Positions 39,633-50,862 of a stretch of DNA of 64,000 nucleotides are shown one piece after another. The DNA is from Onchidella celtica (Eukaryota > Mollusca > Gastropoda > Systellommatophora > Onchidiidae). Position numbers and translations under genes: made by a program. Location of the stretch: assembly GCA_963931925.1 (NCBI GenBank), contig OZ007582.1, positions 35,859,836 through 35,923,835 of the forward strand. The letters are read 5' to 3'. Position 1 is the first letter of the stretch; each line of letters begins with the position of its first letter. The notes under the pieces are model-generated. The model made no database searches. It saw nothing but the letters and a program-made list of their open reading frames with translations, and was not told the origin of the DNA.

Positions 39633-39770
39633 CCTCATCTCCTGTTTCATCAAACTTCTAGATCGTTCTAGAGCAACAGAACAATGCACATGAAAGCAAA
39701 AAGAAAATGATACACAGGATCATTTTTGCCCTCCGTAATTCACCTCAGCAGCAAGATGTTTTAGCTAGAT
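39633..39770 (+). repeat. Dispersed repeat family F, copy 1
   Basis: It shares TCTTGTTTCATCAA-like, TTCTAGA-C-TC-AGA, CACATGAAAGCAAA and GATCATTTTTGC blocks with 44230-44350 in the same orientation. Confidence 0.6.
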
Positions 39771-41075
39771 GTGTGTTGTCGCGATGTGGGTTACATGGGG
39801 ATATTTCGACTGACACTCTTTCGAGGTCCGCTCCCACAATCGACGAACACACAAAAATAAATACTTGCACTCTAGAAACTAAATAAATCAATTGCTTTCA
39901 ATTTTAGCAGAACTGTAGAGCAGTTTAATTACAGGAATTAATGTAACAAATATAATTATAAATATATATATCAATTCAAAGGCAACTGAATCTAACTAAT
40001 GGAACTACAGCTTTTATAAAGACTAACGAATTCAATCTAACTACTTGCAGGTCATATGAGTTATATGGCAAATAGAATCCGCGCACGTGGCGACAGATTT
40101 AACAGTTTAAATTCTATTAATTCAATGAGACATGTTATGATGTGGACATTTCCTCTAGACACGCCATGGAGAATGCTTGTACAACCATGCGTTGTCTGGC
40201 GGTAGCTCTGAAACTGTCTTCAAAAGTAAGTAGAACGGTTCACTTTCATCATTACAAATTAGTATAGACTCTCACCATGCGGCCCTCACTGGGAGTGAGA
40301 GCGCTGGATGTAAACGCTGTGGGTTTATATCAAACCAAGTAGCTTAGGCTCTGGAGCTTTAAATCAGGCCCCTCACAATGGACTGCTCAACTGCGTCTCC
40401 ATGTCCCTCATCTGGCTGAGGACTATCGCCGTCCACCTCGTAAATGGATTTTCTACATGTGGCCCAGAACTAAGTTCTGCATGGCCTTAAATACTGGACT
40501 GCATCTGCAGCTTACCGTCTAATTCCTGGATTGTGATTGGTGCAACCACTTCTAGCTCAGCTGCCGAACTGAGTTATTTTAAGTAACAGCCCTACGCAAC
40601 GACCTTGGGTCGACATCAAAGGTCGAATTACTTCAATACAATATAATATAAATTTTATAGCAATAAATTCTTAACATGTTCAAAACCCCGAGCTTTTACT
40701 CTGGATCACGGTTTTTCTGTACGTCAACAGACGTCTCAATAACATTTAATTCCTACTCACCCCTTCCCTCTTTACTAACCCTAGTTCAAAACACGAGATA
40801 CAACAAGTGCTCAGTCATGCACACCTACGCTGTCCCTCTATCCTTCCCCACCTTCTGTCTATCTATCAGGGAAAAAACTGTTCAAAACACATTGTTTACG
40901 AGACCAGCTCAAGGCCAAGTTATGCTGGCTCGTACAATAATTACGTTTCTAAAAATTACTTACTGCTCTCGCAAAAATTTACTCTTATGAATTAAATCTG
41001 GTCTTGACATGTGTCATATTTCACAATGGTTATATTTCCGATGTCACTTCATGTATGCCTGTTGTTGAATTTATA
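39771..41075. other. Noncoding stretch before second solo LTR
   Basis: No recognised gene. A short open stretch at 40166-40230 ends at a GTAAGT donor-like site but has no homologue that I know. Confidence 0.45.
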
Positions 41076-41080
41076 TAGTT

Positions 41081-42318
41081 TGTCACAAATCCCAGACTGG
41101 GAGATGTAATAAGTATGACAGGACAACAATCACGAACAAACAAGTTTAACACTTAACAGAACAACCCATCAGACTCACACATTTATTAAACATAATTATA
41201 CATATAATAGCGCAATTACATACATTATATTATTGAAATGACTGCCGTACAACGGCCTTATTCTCACACACACTCTCCCTCGGATCCACAATCCGGTAGT
41301 CACTCCTAAAGGCACTTCGGCCTCAGCCTCTCCCCTCAGGGTCTTAATAGCACGTTAATAATTTACTGGCACCGCAGTCTCTCAATATCACCTTCCTATT
41401 GTCATACACCTTAGCACTCCCCTAGCACCTCAGCAGGGCAATAACACATTATTATTTCCATAGCCGTCAACATGGCAACAACATAGTATCAGTTCACTAG
41501 CCTATCAACATGGCAACAATATAGTATCTCATTCACTCTCATATCTACGTCCCTGTCCGTGGCCTGACTGCCACGACTTTATGTGCCTCTACTGTCCTGC
41601 ACTGACAGCCTCACTTCTGGCCTATGTGTGGCCTCCGGCCCTATGCTGGCCTATCCCCTGTGCTCATCGAGGTGGCTCTGCGGCCCGTCCCCGACACCTA
41701 CAAGAATAATATTACATTGGTATAATACCCTACCATTTCTATTCACTCCACCTCTCCTTACAACCCATGAAACGTACACACACTAGTTCACCTTTCACTC
41801 ACCACACATCTTACGGTAACACACTTCCGTCGGAGTACACACTACTCACTCGCGCTACAAATCCATGAACTCACTTTCATCTATCGCTCGTGGCGCACAT
41901 TGCTATATCCAATATCAAGGTCTTCCACATTCCTCACATATACTTATTCACATCATGGTAATAGACGAATATAATATACTACATCAATCATAATAATCAA
42001 TCAACATTCTACGTACCAGTCATAACTGGAAAGACTCTCACTAGTCTTCTCGACTGCTTCCCTTTATGTCCGCCCGATGGGCTCTTATTCACAGGTCCGA
42101 TCCCTAGGACCTTCTAACTTGCAGTGATAGTAATCCAGCGCTTTCGCCTCATTCAGACTTCCACACCACTCATACACGCATGCTTTTCCCACTTGTCTGC
42201 ATGGGTTATTTTTACTCTTCCCCTTTCACGTCTTTTCCTATCCGTCTGTCGTGAGCTCTTCTTATTCTACACCCGCTCTGTAGCAATCCCCTTAATTGCA
42301 CTCACTCCACTCGTGACA
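41081..42318. mobile_element. Solo LTR, second copy (1,238 bp)
   Basis: Same family as 30647-31808: it starts TGTCACAAATCCCAGACTGG and ends CACTCCACTCGTGACA. It is flanked by a perfect 5-bp duplication TAGTT (41076-41080 and 42319-42323). No internal coding region. It is inserted just upstream of an ATCTT-tailed retroelement end. Confidence 0.93.
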
Positions 42319-42323
42319 TAGTT

Positions 42324-42460
42324 ATGATACATATGTTTATGTAATAATGCATAAGATGTGTGTAACATGTATGTGCTCTTCAACGCTCTGTGAAGGAGAA
42401 TTTCCCTCATGGGATAATAAAGAGTGATTCTTATCTTATCTTATGTCATCTTATCTTAAA
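42324..42460 (+). mobile_element. ATCTT-tailed retroelement 3' end, copy 1
   Basis: It shares GCATAAGATGTGT, CAACGCTCTGTGAAGGAG and GGGATAATAAAGAGTGATTC followed by (TTATC)n with 44385-44560. This is the shape of a SINE or LINE 3' end with a short tandem tail. Confidence 0.6.
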
Positions 42461-43059
42461 ACCTGTGGAGGGCTCAAAGTGGCCTTTGTCATGCTGCGGC
42501 ACCGTTTAACTCAAACTCACACTAAAACCATTTATCTTGAACTCCCAAGTCTCATCTAGTTCTTACATTCCATAATGCTAATGGTATCATTTAATATTGT
42601 AATATAATAGTAAAGAATATTTATCTTATTATGTCGAGAGTCAGGAGCAGGGCTGGAATCATAGCGGTCACTATAAGTTCCTGTGCAAAGCAAAGGGTAC
42701 TGCGGCGGAATTTTCTTCCGCGCTTCAAAAACCAGTGTGAATTTGCGTGCACGGGGGTCCCTAAACCCCTGATGCGTTTGGGCAAGCGGCCAGTGTGTCC
42801 ATGTGGCTGGGATGTGGAAAATTAATGGCAGTTTTACATTTTATGTGTATTCTGTTGTAACTGCCTTACTTTAATTAGAAAATTATCTTTGTGGCTATCA
42901 TTCTCCATGTGACAAGTTTTTCACTTTTGTGGCCATATTGTTGCTCATTGTCATTGCAAGCAGCTCACTGCATTATAACATCCCCATACCTGAGCACGAG
43001 CTGGTGTACACAGGAATGGGAATATCCCCAAACTGTTTATAATGATGTCAGTATTTGCC
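42461..43059. other. Noncoding stretch, nothing recognised
   Basis: An open plus-strand frame at 42631-42825 has no recognisable domain. No splice support was seen. Confidence 0.45.
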
Positions 43060-43290
43060 GAGACACAGAATACCGGGACGGACCATTCTTTCTTTCACTG
43101 TATGTCCACAACCTGAGCGCGTATAAATACGTTGAGTACTATTCATAATGCTCTGTGGTACTAGTCTTTTTCGTTCAATTTCGAAGGGGTGTGGTGCGAA
43201 TTGTTGCATTGTTGGCATGGATGATACGCACGCAAGTCGCGGACGGAATTTGGAGAATTGAAGCGTCTCGGTATCTGCGTCTCGGGTATT
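43060..43290 (+). repeat. Dispersed repeat family A, diverged copy
   Basis: Similar over its length to 5205-5440 and 58632-58867, with many small changes. Confidence 0.75.
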
Positions 43291-44229
43291 AGCCGACACA
43301 ACTGGAAAACCAAGACAAATCATTCAGTCTTTTTGTGCAGTACTCAAAAAGTGGGTGAAAATTTAAAACACTTTTCTTTATCCAAACTTACCTTGAGATG
43401 AACTCTATTACTGTATTAGTCCTGAAAAACTGGTTTCTCAAGGACCTACGACAGTAGAGAAATTTGAAAGAAATGCCTCGCAAGCATGATTGTTTACTTA
43501 TACATATACTTATAATCATGTAGCTTTAAAAATCATCACCGTTCGCTAAGACTGTAGCCACTCAAATATTCGAAAAAATTGATGTTTAGGTATGTTCAAC
43601 GACATTCCATACCGCATCGAATGATCTTGGCTATAGACCCCAGCGCCGAAAAGTCATCGAACTGGAAACTTTCAAAAAGTTTTTTGCTTTTCCTGAAAAG
43701 TGGTCAAAACGGATTACTGCAGTTTAAGGGAACGGTGACAAAATATGCCAGGCTTAATAATTATGACATTATATTAACTACATGTAGTTTGTGCCATTGA
43801 TACTTATCGCACAAGACTTATGTTTTAAGCCTTTTCTGCTTTATGAACACCTGATCCGCTGGTGCAGGCTATAATATTTACTTTGGTCTAACGCTATAAT
43901 AATATATTGCTGTAGTGTTGGAATTTCAAGAACTGTTCTGAATATCGGTCTGTACGTATTGATCTACCATAATATGAAATGTCAATTGTGAAAATGACCT
44001 GTGGGTTCTTTCAAAAGTTAAAGTAGTAAAATAAAACTAAAAGTATTTAAAAACCTGGAATTTCAAATCACGTATTGCTCAAGATTTCCTTGTATGCACT
44101 TGCTTTTGCCAGTAAAAACGTAGCCAATACAGCAAGAGCCAATTAGCTCCAGCTCCTTAATATTGTAAACAATAAAGACATGAAACTTAAAAATGAGAGG
44201 GTGTATCCTACAAATTATTTACGATAGGA
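43291..44229. other. Noncoding stretch, nothing recognised
   Basis: AT-rich sequence with no recognised exon or element. Confidence 0.5.
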
Positions 44230-44560
44230 TCACAAAGATCTCTTGTTTCATCAAGTTTCTAGACCATCCAGAAGCAGCAGAATAGTACACACGAAAGCAA
44301 ACAGCAAGGTACAAGAGATCGTTTTTGCTCTGAGCGATTCTCCTTAACTATGCCATATTTCTCGAAGGTTCCATAACATGTCACTAATTCATTTATGCCT
44401 ATTAGTGAATTATTGAGTTATATTTTCATGTCATGATGCATAAGATGTGTTACCTTATATGTACTGTTAAACGCTCTGTGAAAGAGGATTTAACTCATAG
44501 GATAATAAAGTGATTCGTATCTCTTATCTCCTATCTCTTATCTTATAATACCATACTCAT
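44230..44560 (+). repeat. Repeat family F copy 2 and ATCTT-tailed element copy 2
   Basis: 44230-44350 matches 39633-39770. 44385-44560 matches 42324-42460, including AACGCTCTGTGAAAGAGGA, GGATAATAAAGTGATTC and an ATCTCTT-type tail. Confidence 0.6.
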
Positions 44561-45504
44561 CTTGAGAGATTGAGACAGAGTTTGTGTTGTTTGTGCTGAA
44601 GACCAGGGTGAAAACTACCATCAACCATATTCACAAATACTAAGTCTTGTTGGCTCAATGATTCACAGAATACAAAAATGTGATTTTTAAAGTTGAGTTC
44701 CGATCATCAGTGTGTAAATTGAGGTGCAGAAGGAAATTTCCTGTCGTGTATTTCAATTCTACTCCAAGAAAATTCGTCTTTGTTTTTTTCGCCTCAAAAT
44801 GTGACCAACATTTAGTCTGTTCAAGTCGGCTGTGGCTCAAAATCACTGAAGATATTAAAATACATTGAACTTCAAGATCTTTCAAAATATGCCCAGGTAT
44901 AGATTTTTACGTCTTTATATGCGTAATACATTTTTGTAGAACTAGATATTGCATCCGGCATTATGCGGGAGAAACCTGTGAACCCACCGTTTAATCTCTG
45001 TCTCTCTCTCTTTTTGGTCTAGAAAGCTTCCCATAAAAATAAGCTACAATATTACTACAGATTTCATGCTTGCAGGAATAATACGCACTCACCTCTGGTA
45101 GGGAAATTCCGCGTATGAATTTTGTTTCCGGTGGGGTGGACCTATTACAGGGAGCCAAAACAAATATAATTGTATTTCACATTTTTACAACTTTTTATTT
45201 AAAAATACTTGAAATAGTTGAAACATGAATCAACACAATCGGTCAATACAAAAGCGATTGGGCTGGATTAGTTGACACTTACGAAAATTTTATAAGTTTT
45301 GAAACTGTCGCCATTTAGACTGTGGCGTCGAGCAAAAAGATAGCAAAATGTGCACCACAATTAATCACACCCGCCACTATCTTTACCATAATAAGATTTA
45401 AGGCTCAACGGTTAATAAGCCTTTCATGATTACATGGGAAGTCTTACTGCCTTTTTGATGTGATATGAAATTCAGGAAATAGATTTATGAAAATTGAGAT
45501 TTCC
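44561..45504. other. Noncoding stretch, nothing recognised
   Basis: AT-rich sequence. Short frames on both strands at 44655-44885 have no recognisable domain. Confidence 0.5.
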
Positions 45505-45738
45505 GTTTCAGTTTCGAGTTTGAAGAAAGCGCATTGACACAATAGCGGCCATATTGTGCTTTACTTTAAAAGGGTCATCTTTTTACACTGTCCATTTTTT
45601 GTTTTTTTCCTGAGTATGCCTGTGTATCGTGTGATTATACGATATAAATGTTGTAAAACGCTTAGGATCCTGTTGGTCAACGCAATGAAGTGCTTTATAA
45701 ATGCTGTGTAGTATTATTATTAATATTATTATTATTAA
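45505..45738 (+). mobile_element. ATT-tailed retroelement 3' end
   Basis: GAGTTTGAAGAAAGCGCATTGACACAAT is followed by TGTAAAACGCTTAGGATCC, GTGCTTTATAAATGC and (ATT)n. It resembles the ends at 10485-10562 and, upstream, the repeat at 20060 and 38740. Confidence 0.55.
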
Positions 45739-48700
45739 TGTAATGGGGTGAACATCGCCCACTGCAGCGGAAAGGGAGATAAACCCCTTATTTTGACCAG
45801 CTGGACGACTAGATGTGGTCAAGGGGAAGTAACCACACAGAAACCATAGATAATCTCCCCTTATAGTTTGATCGTGCACTTGACATGAGTCATGTAGTGT
45901 TGAGTAACATTGCCAACTGATGTACTCACTGCGCCAATTTTAAACCATAGTCTTAGCGTTGTCTGTATTGTCCAGGATTGGTCAATTTAAGTGAGCATCC
46001 TTGGTGCCAGAAGTAGAATCTGGTTATGTATCACTACATTGTAGGTTTTGTTTAGTATTTATCTAGTTTAGTAATATTTCATTAAGATGGTGTATTTACA
46101 ACATACACGAGCGAGAGGGTAGCTTTTAAAAATGTTTTTATTTGTTATAGTGTTTTGTTAGAATTTGCACTTAGTGAACTGTCAGGCAGTAATTGGGTTG
46201 CGTGTTTTTGGGTGACGCTTAGATGATAGCGTGGGTCAGTCAGTTCCACCCAAGTCTTCAAGACAGCAGGACGTGTCATTCCGCCCAGACTAACATAAAA
46301 GTAAAAGAATTGTAATTAATATTTCAAGATTTGTGAAGTGCCAGCTCTGATGATGTAGATCTAGATCAAGGGTGAATTCATTTGGTTAATTCACGTAAGT
46401 TGTACCCATTATTTTAGTTCTGGTACTTAATTTAATAATATTTAGATGATGTGAAATAATAATGAGTGGATTATACTTGGAAGTTTGACAAACTTTGTTC
46501 AGCTTGGTTAGGCAATCAGGCTAGCATCTAACAATCTATGGTAAAGTTTATCTTACTAAGTTTCTATCTTAGTATCTATCAGTATCCTGCAGAGAAAGGG
46601 TGTAAGGTTCTAGAATGCTATCAACGCTAGCGCGCATGATTAGTTCATGTAGTTAAATGGAAACATTTAAATGTAATTTATGACAGACTGATTTTATGTG
46701 AAGTGCTAACAAATAGTACTACTGGAGGGTGTGGTCTAAATCCCGCTACTTGGATCAGAGATAGACAGATCTAGATCGTTATTCTTAATCTGCAGTTGGT
46801 GCCATTCAGGCTCAACGTGTCCTTCTTAGGGACAGAGAGAGAGAGAGAGTTAACGGGCAAGAATTATAACCAAGTTATTTCTTTACTTTAGTTCTTTCGT
46901 GGGTTTGTAAGGTTATTGTTGGATGATTATTATTTCTAGGTTCCTTTAATTCAGCATTGTGACTATGATCTATGTGTAGATTTGTCTTGTGTGCCTTTTC
47001 GTTACATTTCATTGAAATCGTATTCATTACAGACTTTATGATAATGAGTAGACCAGTTAAGATGAAGAGAGAGGTGTTGGATTTGCAGAGCACGCGCGTG
47101 AGCCGTGAGTAGGTCACAGCAGACGCTAGCAGGCGTGATCACATGACTTTTGGTCAAGCGAGTCAAATCAAGACCGGGATTGGTTAGCTAATAGTGGAAG
47201 CTTGACCCAAACAACAATAACAAACCTGGCTGATTGTTTACAGTAGCTACCACACTCAAAAAGCATTTGGGATGTTGAATATCGGAATTATACTAAAGGA
47301 TGATGATTATTTACTTTAATTTCTTAATTTATATGTTTATTATAATGCCTATTTGATTTAGCATATCCTCTAAATAGGTGTTAAGTTGATTTTCTTCAAT
47401 TTGTACTGGTTGGGTCGGACTTTGAAACTTTTGAGGGTCGGGCCTTGAACTTATATTTGTTGATAGGATGAAGAGAAAGGCCTATGCTAGGTGTATGGAT
47501 GCATTGTCTATGCATCAGGTGTCATATTTTTATGGCATCCTTTGTAGGTGCTCATTGTCTGTTGTTTTGACACACTGACATATGTAATTGGACTCTGTTG
47601 TAATGAAGAGATCAGATGCATTGACTTAACTCAATCATAGGGGTTGTGGGTGTGGCTTGCCCAGTAGGCCTAATGTATGTCATCATTATTATGATATTAT
47701 CTTGTGCAGTATGTAATTATGTTCACTGAATATGTGGGAATGTTTTAGGTATATCAGTATTGTTGGAGGTAATGCAAGTGGGTTGACTTGACTGTTCAGT
47801 CTTGTAGTTGTACCATGTAGTTGGGTTTGGCTTTATGCCATGATTATCATATCACTTGTAGTGGGAGACTATAACTTACTATTGTTGGTTGAGACTTAGG
47901 TGTTGACTTATCATGTGGGTTGGTCCACCTAGAGATACTCCTATGACTTTATGAGTAAGGAGTTTGGTATTATATCCAGAGGATAGGAAAGGGATAAGTT
48001 TGGCTCTGAGTTGAGATAAGTCTGTGGCAGTATGGACTAGGGTTTTTGTGTAATATTAATAATCTGTACATGTGCGGGATTGAGCTGGGTTAGCTAATGG
48101 GGTATCTAAGTTAATTAAGTTTGACTTAGTGTGTAGATCAAATTAGCTTTTGCTATCCTCTGCTAATTATGATGGTAATTGTTAATTAAGGGATACTACG
48201 TTGTGCATGGGTGGGCTAAGTAAGTATACGGGATTGTCTCTTATTGAGCCATCTAGCACGGGCAGTTCTGTGGTATGAGTGTAGACTCAGCAGACTGCAT
48301 TTTATTGTAGTTAGTTTAACTCCAGCGCATTCCATAACTAGGATAGATTTGATGCGTACAGGGTGCGCGTATACACATGTAAGGCTTAATGTTATCTTAT
48401 CGGGAATCAAATTAAGTTCTTCCTAATTTAGAATAATGGCCGTTGTTATAATATAAGAATTATAACGTGTGGGATAGCCCTATGTCAGCTTGTAGTTAAG
48501 CCAAGGGAAGTAAACATGTTACTTGGTAGGCTTGCATATTATACTCGAGTTGGCTCCCTGGAGTGCTCACAAAGTAATAAATTACTGTTTCAGTGTTTGA
48601 TAGACATATTAGACCTTCCCCATGTTTAGTTTACAATGTGAAAATTATTAACTTTTTTGTTTTCTTTGATGCATTCTCTTGTTTTGGCATGATGTAATGA

Positions 48701-49016
48701 TTAACTAAATAATTCCTGTTTTTTTGGTTCTTCTTCAGCGCGCCTATCGGTTGGGTTTATTTATTGTGGTTTATTGTGGTTTATTGTCTTGTTTATTGTA
48801 CTGTTTATTGTCTAGTGTTTATTATTTGATTTGTTATTTTCTTTTCCTTTTAATAAAATTGTTGTCCTCTCAAAACCTGATAGTTTTGTTTGTATGTTTG
48901 TTTGTGTGAGATAGCTATAGAGAGACCGCTCGTGTTCCCCGTCCCTGTTGCATTTTTGGTGTCAGATTAGATAGCTATAGATAGAGAGACCCGCTCGGTC
49001 CCGTTCCTGTGTTACA
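45739..49016. mobile_element. 3.28-kb noncoding insertion in an ATT microsatellite (candidate LTR or derivative)
   Basis: It starts TGTAATGGGGTGAACATCG and ends GTCCCGTTCCTGTGTTACA, a TG...CA layout. ATT repeats lie on both sides, as if the ATT tail was split. It is T- and G-rich, with no gene-like frame longer than about 100 residues. TTGGTGCCAGAAGTAG near 46002 and TTTGGTGTCAGATTAG near 48955 resemble LTR-retrotransposon primer-binding regions. Near the right end AGATAGCTATAGA...GAGACC(C)GCTCG is duplicated. Target duplications cannot be defined in the microsatellite. Confidence 0.4.
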
Positions 49017-49286
49017 TTATTATTATTATGACCGACTATAACAATGATAGGACAGAAGAAGACCCTACCAGAAGCGTTCAGCAACGAACCAATTCTCTCG
49101 TGCCACTGGAAGAGAAAGGGTGATTTCTAAGTAAAATTAATTCTAATATTATTTTGTGATGCAGTTTATTTCAAAATTTAAATTTTGCAGAGGAGAGACA
49201 GGGCTGATGAAACAAGCTTGTACATTTTGGCGATAAAAGTGACAATCATTTCTTTGTGACTGTGGTGTTTGGTTCTTGTTCTTGTT

Positions 49287-49475
49287 TGTTCAAACTCACT
49301 TTTTGCACAACTGAGAAATTCGACGTTAAACATTTGCGACTTTGTATTATGATAAGGAGTTAAGAATAAAGCAGGGCCGTGATACAGCTTGGTAGGTGTC
49401 ACAACGAATTTTAAACAATTGTCAAATTGTGCATTTGCTGCAGGCCCCAACATCTTCTGAACTAAAGTCGTCATA
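49287..49475 (+). repeat. Dispersed repeat family E, copy 3
   Basis: Matches 36690-36835 in the same orientation (GTATTATGATAAGGAGTTA, CACAACGAATTTTAAACAA). Confidence 0.75.
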
Positions 49476-50067
49476 TTTCGCAGGCCATCGTTATGGAATG
49501 TACTATTGTAAGCGTGAAGAACATACTGCTAATATCAGTTACCATTTGATCCTGAATTGAGAAAACTGGGAATATTTCACAGTGATATTTATTACTCTTA
49601 AGTGGCTAATGAAATTCACCGATGTATGGGCCAACTGTGCAAGTCTTTGGTTTTGTGGGAATAAATCGTATGCAAAAACTCCATGAAAATGTACATTTGA
49701 CTTGTTGACATCGACTGTAACCAGAGGCGAAAAGAGGAGTGACATGGAACATAGGAAACACCATCAACAGTAGAGTCATCGTCATCATTCATGATCTGTT
49801 TATTCATGGACAATTTTGCAGAAATCGTAATGCAGTTATGACAAATATATGTTAATCCTAAATAGTCCAAAGAGCTGTGAAACAGTATCAAACCACTGAA
49901 GTAGAACTTTTTTAACAAGAAGTAATACATTGCAAGACTTCACAATTTGGTCTGTGCAACCTGGAACGTGAAATACATGTACAGTTTGTTGAATGATATC
50001 GATAAATTAATAACAAAAGGTCAGTGTTACTATTGAAGATACTACATGGTAACGAAAGAGTAGCCAT
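49476..50067. other. Noncoding stretch, nothing recognised
   Basis: AT-rich 3' flank of the collagen-like gene copy 2. Minus-strand frames at 49539-49930 lack domains and splice support. Confidence 0.5.
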
Positions 50068-50292
50068 GTCCATTGGGGAATGTTGAATATAATCACAAAA
50101 AGGCTAGCAAAAGTCTGTAGGGAAAGTTTTAGGGGGTCACAAAAGCGCAACTGTCAGTGAGGAATGTTGAATAATCAGTAGCCTAGCTTTGTCTGTGGGG
50201 AATGCTGGACAATCACAAAAGTTAATTTTGCTAGAATGTCGGTGGGTGAATAATTCATAATCACCAAATGCCTGTTGGAATATTGATTAATC
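50068..50292. repeat. Degenerate tandem repeat (about 4-5 units)
   Basis: Variants of GTCTGTGGGGAATGTTGAATAATCACAAAAG recur at roughly 45-65-bp steps. It lies about 0.6 kb beyond the collagen-like gene end. Confidence 0.65.
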
Positions 50293-50862
50293 GAGCTTAC
50301 ATTTGACCAGGACAATCAACATAATTATGTTTGCTATTGGTTCTAAACATTTCACGAAATGCTATCTTTTGGAATACACATTTGCAGAGACTGACAGCAG
50401 CACTTTTTATATACTGCGTACATAGATATACACTAGTGAACGACTGCGTATTATCTAATATCCACGAAATGTACATTTCCATCAGTCTAAGCTAAAGATT
50501 AAACAATATAATCATCCTGTTTTGAATATTGGAATAAATTCAACTCATAACTCAAAGACCTATGAGGATTACATAAATTTGTCAAATGACTTGAAAAAGT
50601 ATCCAAAGTTTAGATTTGTCAGAGGCCAATAATACATGTACAAATTTTGATGTTCTTTTCAAAGATTTACATAGAGCCCACTTAAGAAACCTCTTTGGGA
50701 CCTCTGGCTTACCGAAGAAGAAGAACAAGTAGTTCGAATTTTATTTCATGTGACAAAAAGACGATTTCTGAATTTCAGAAATAAAGGAAGACGTTTGTTT
50801 TCATTCTATACTAATTAAACAGGTTAATAGCTGTTAGAGGTTATTCCCTTTTTCAAAAAGGT

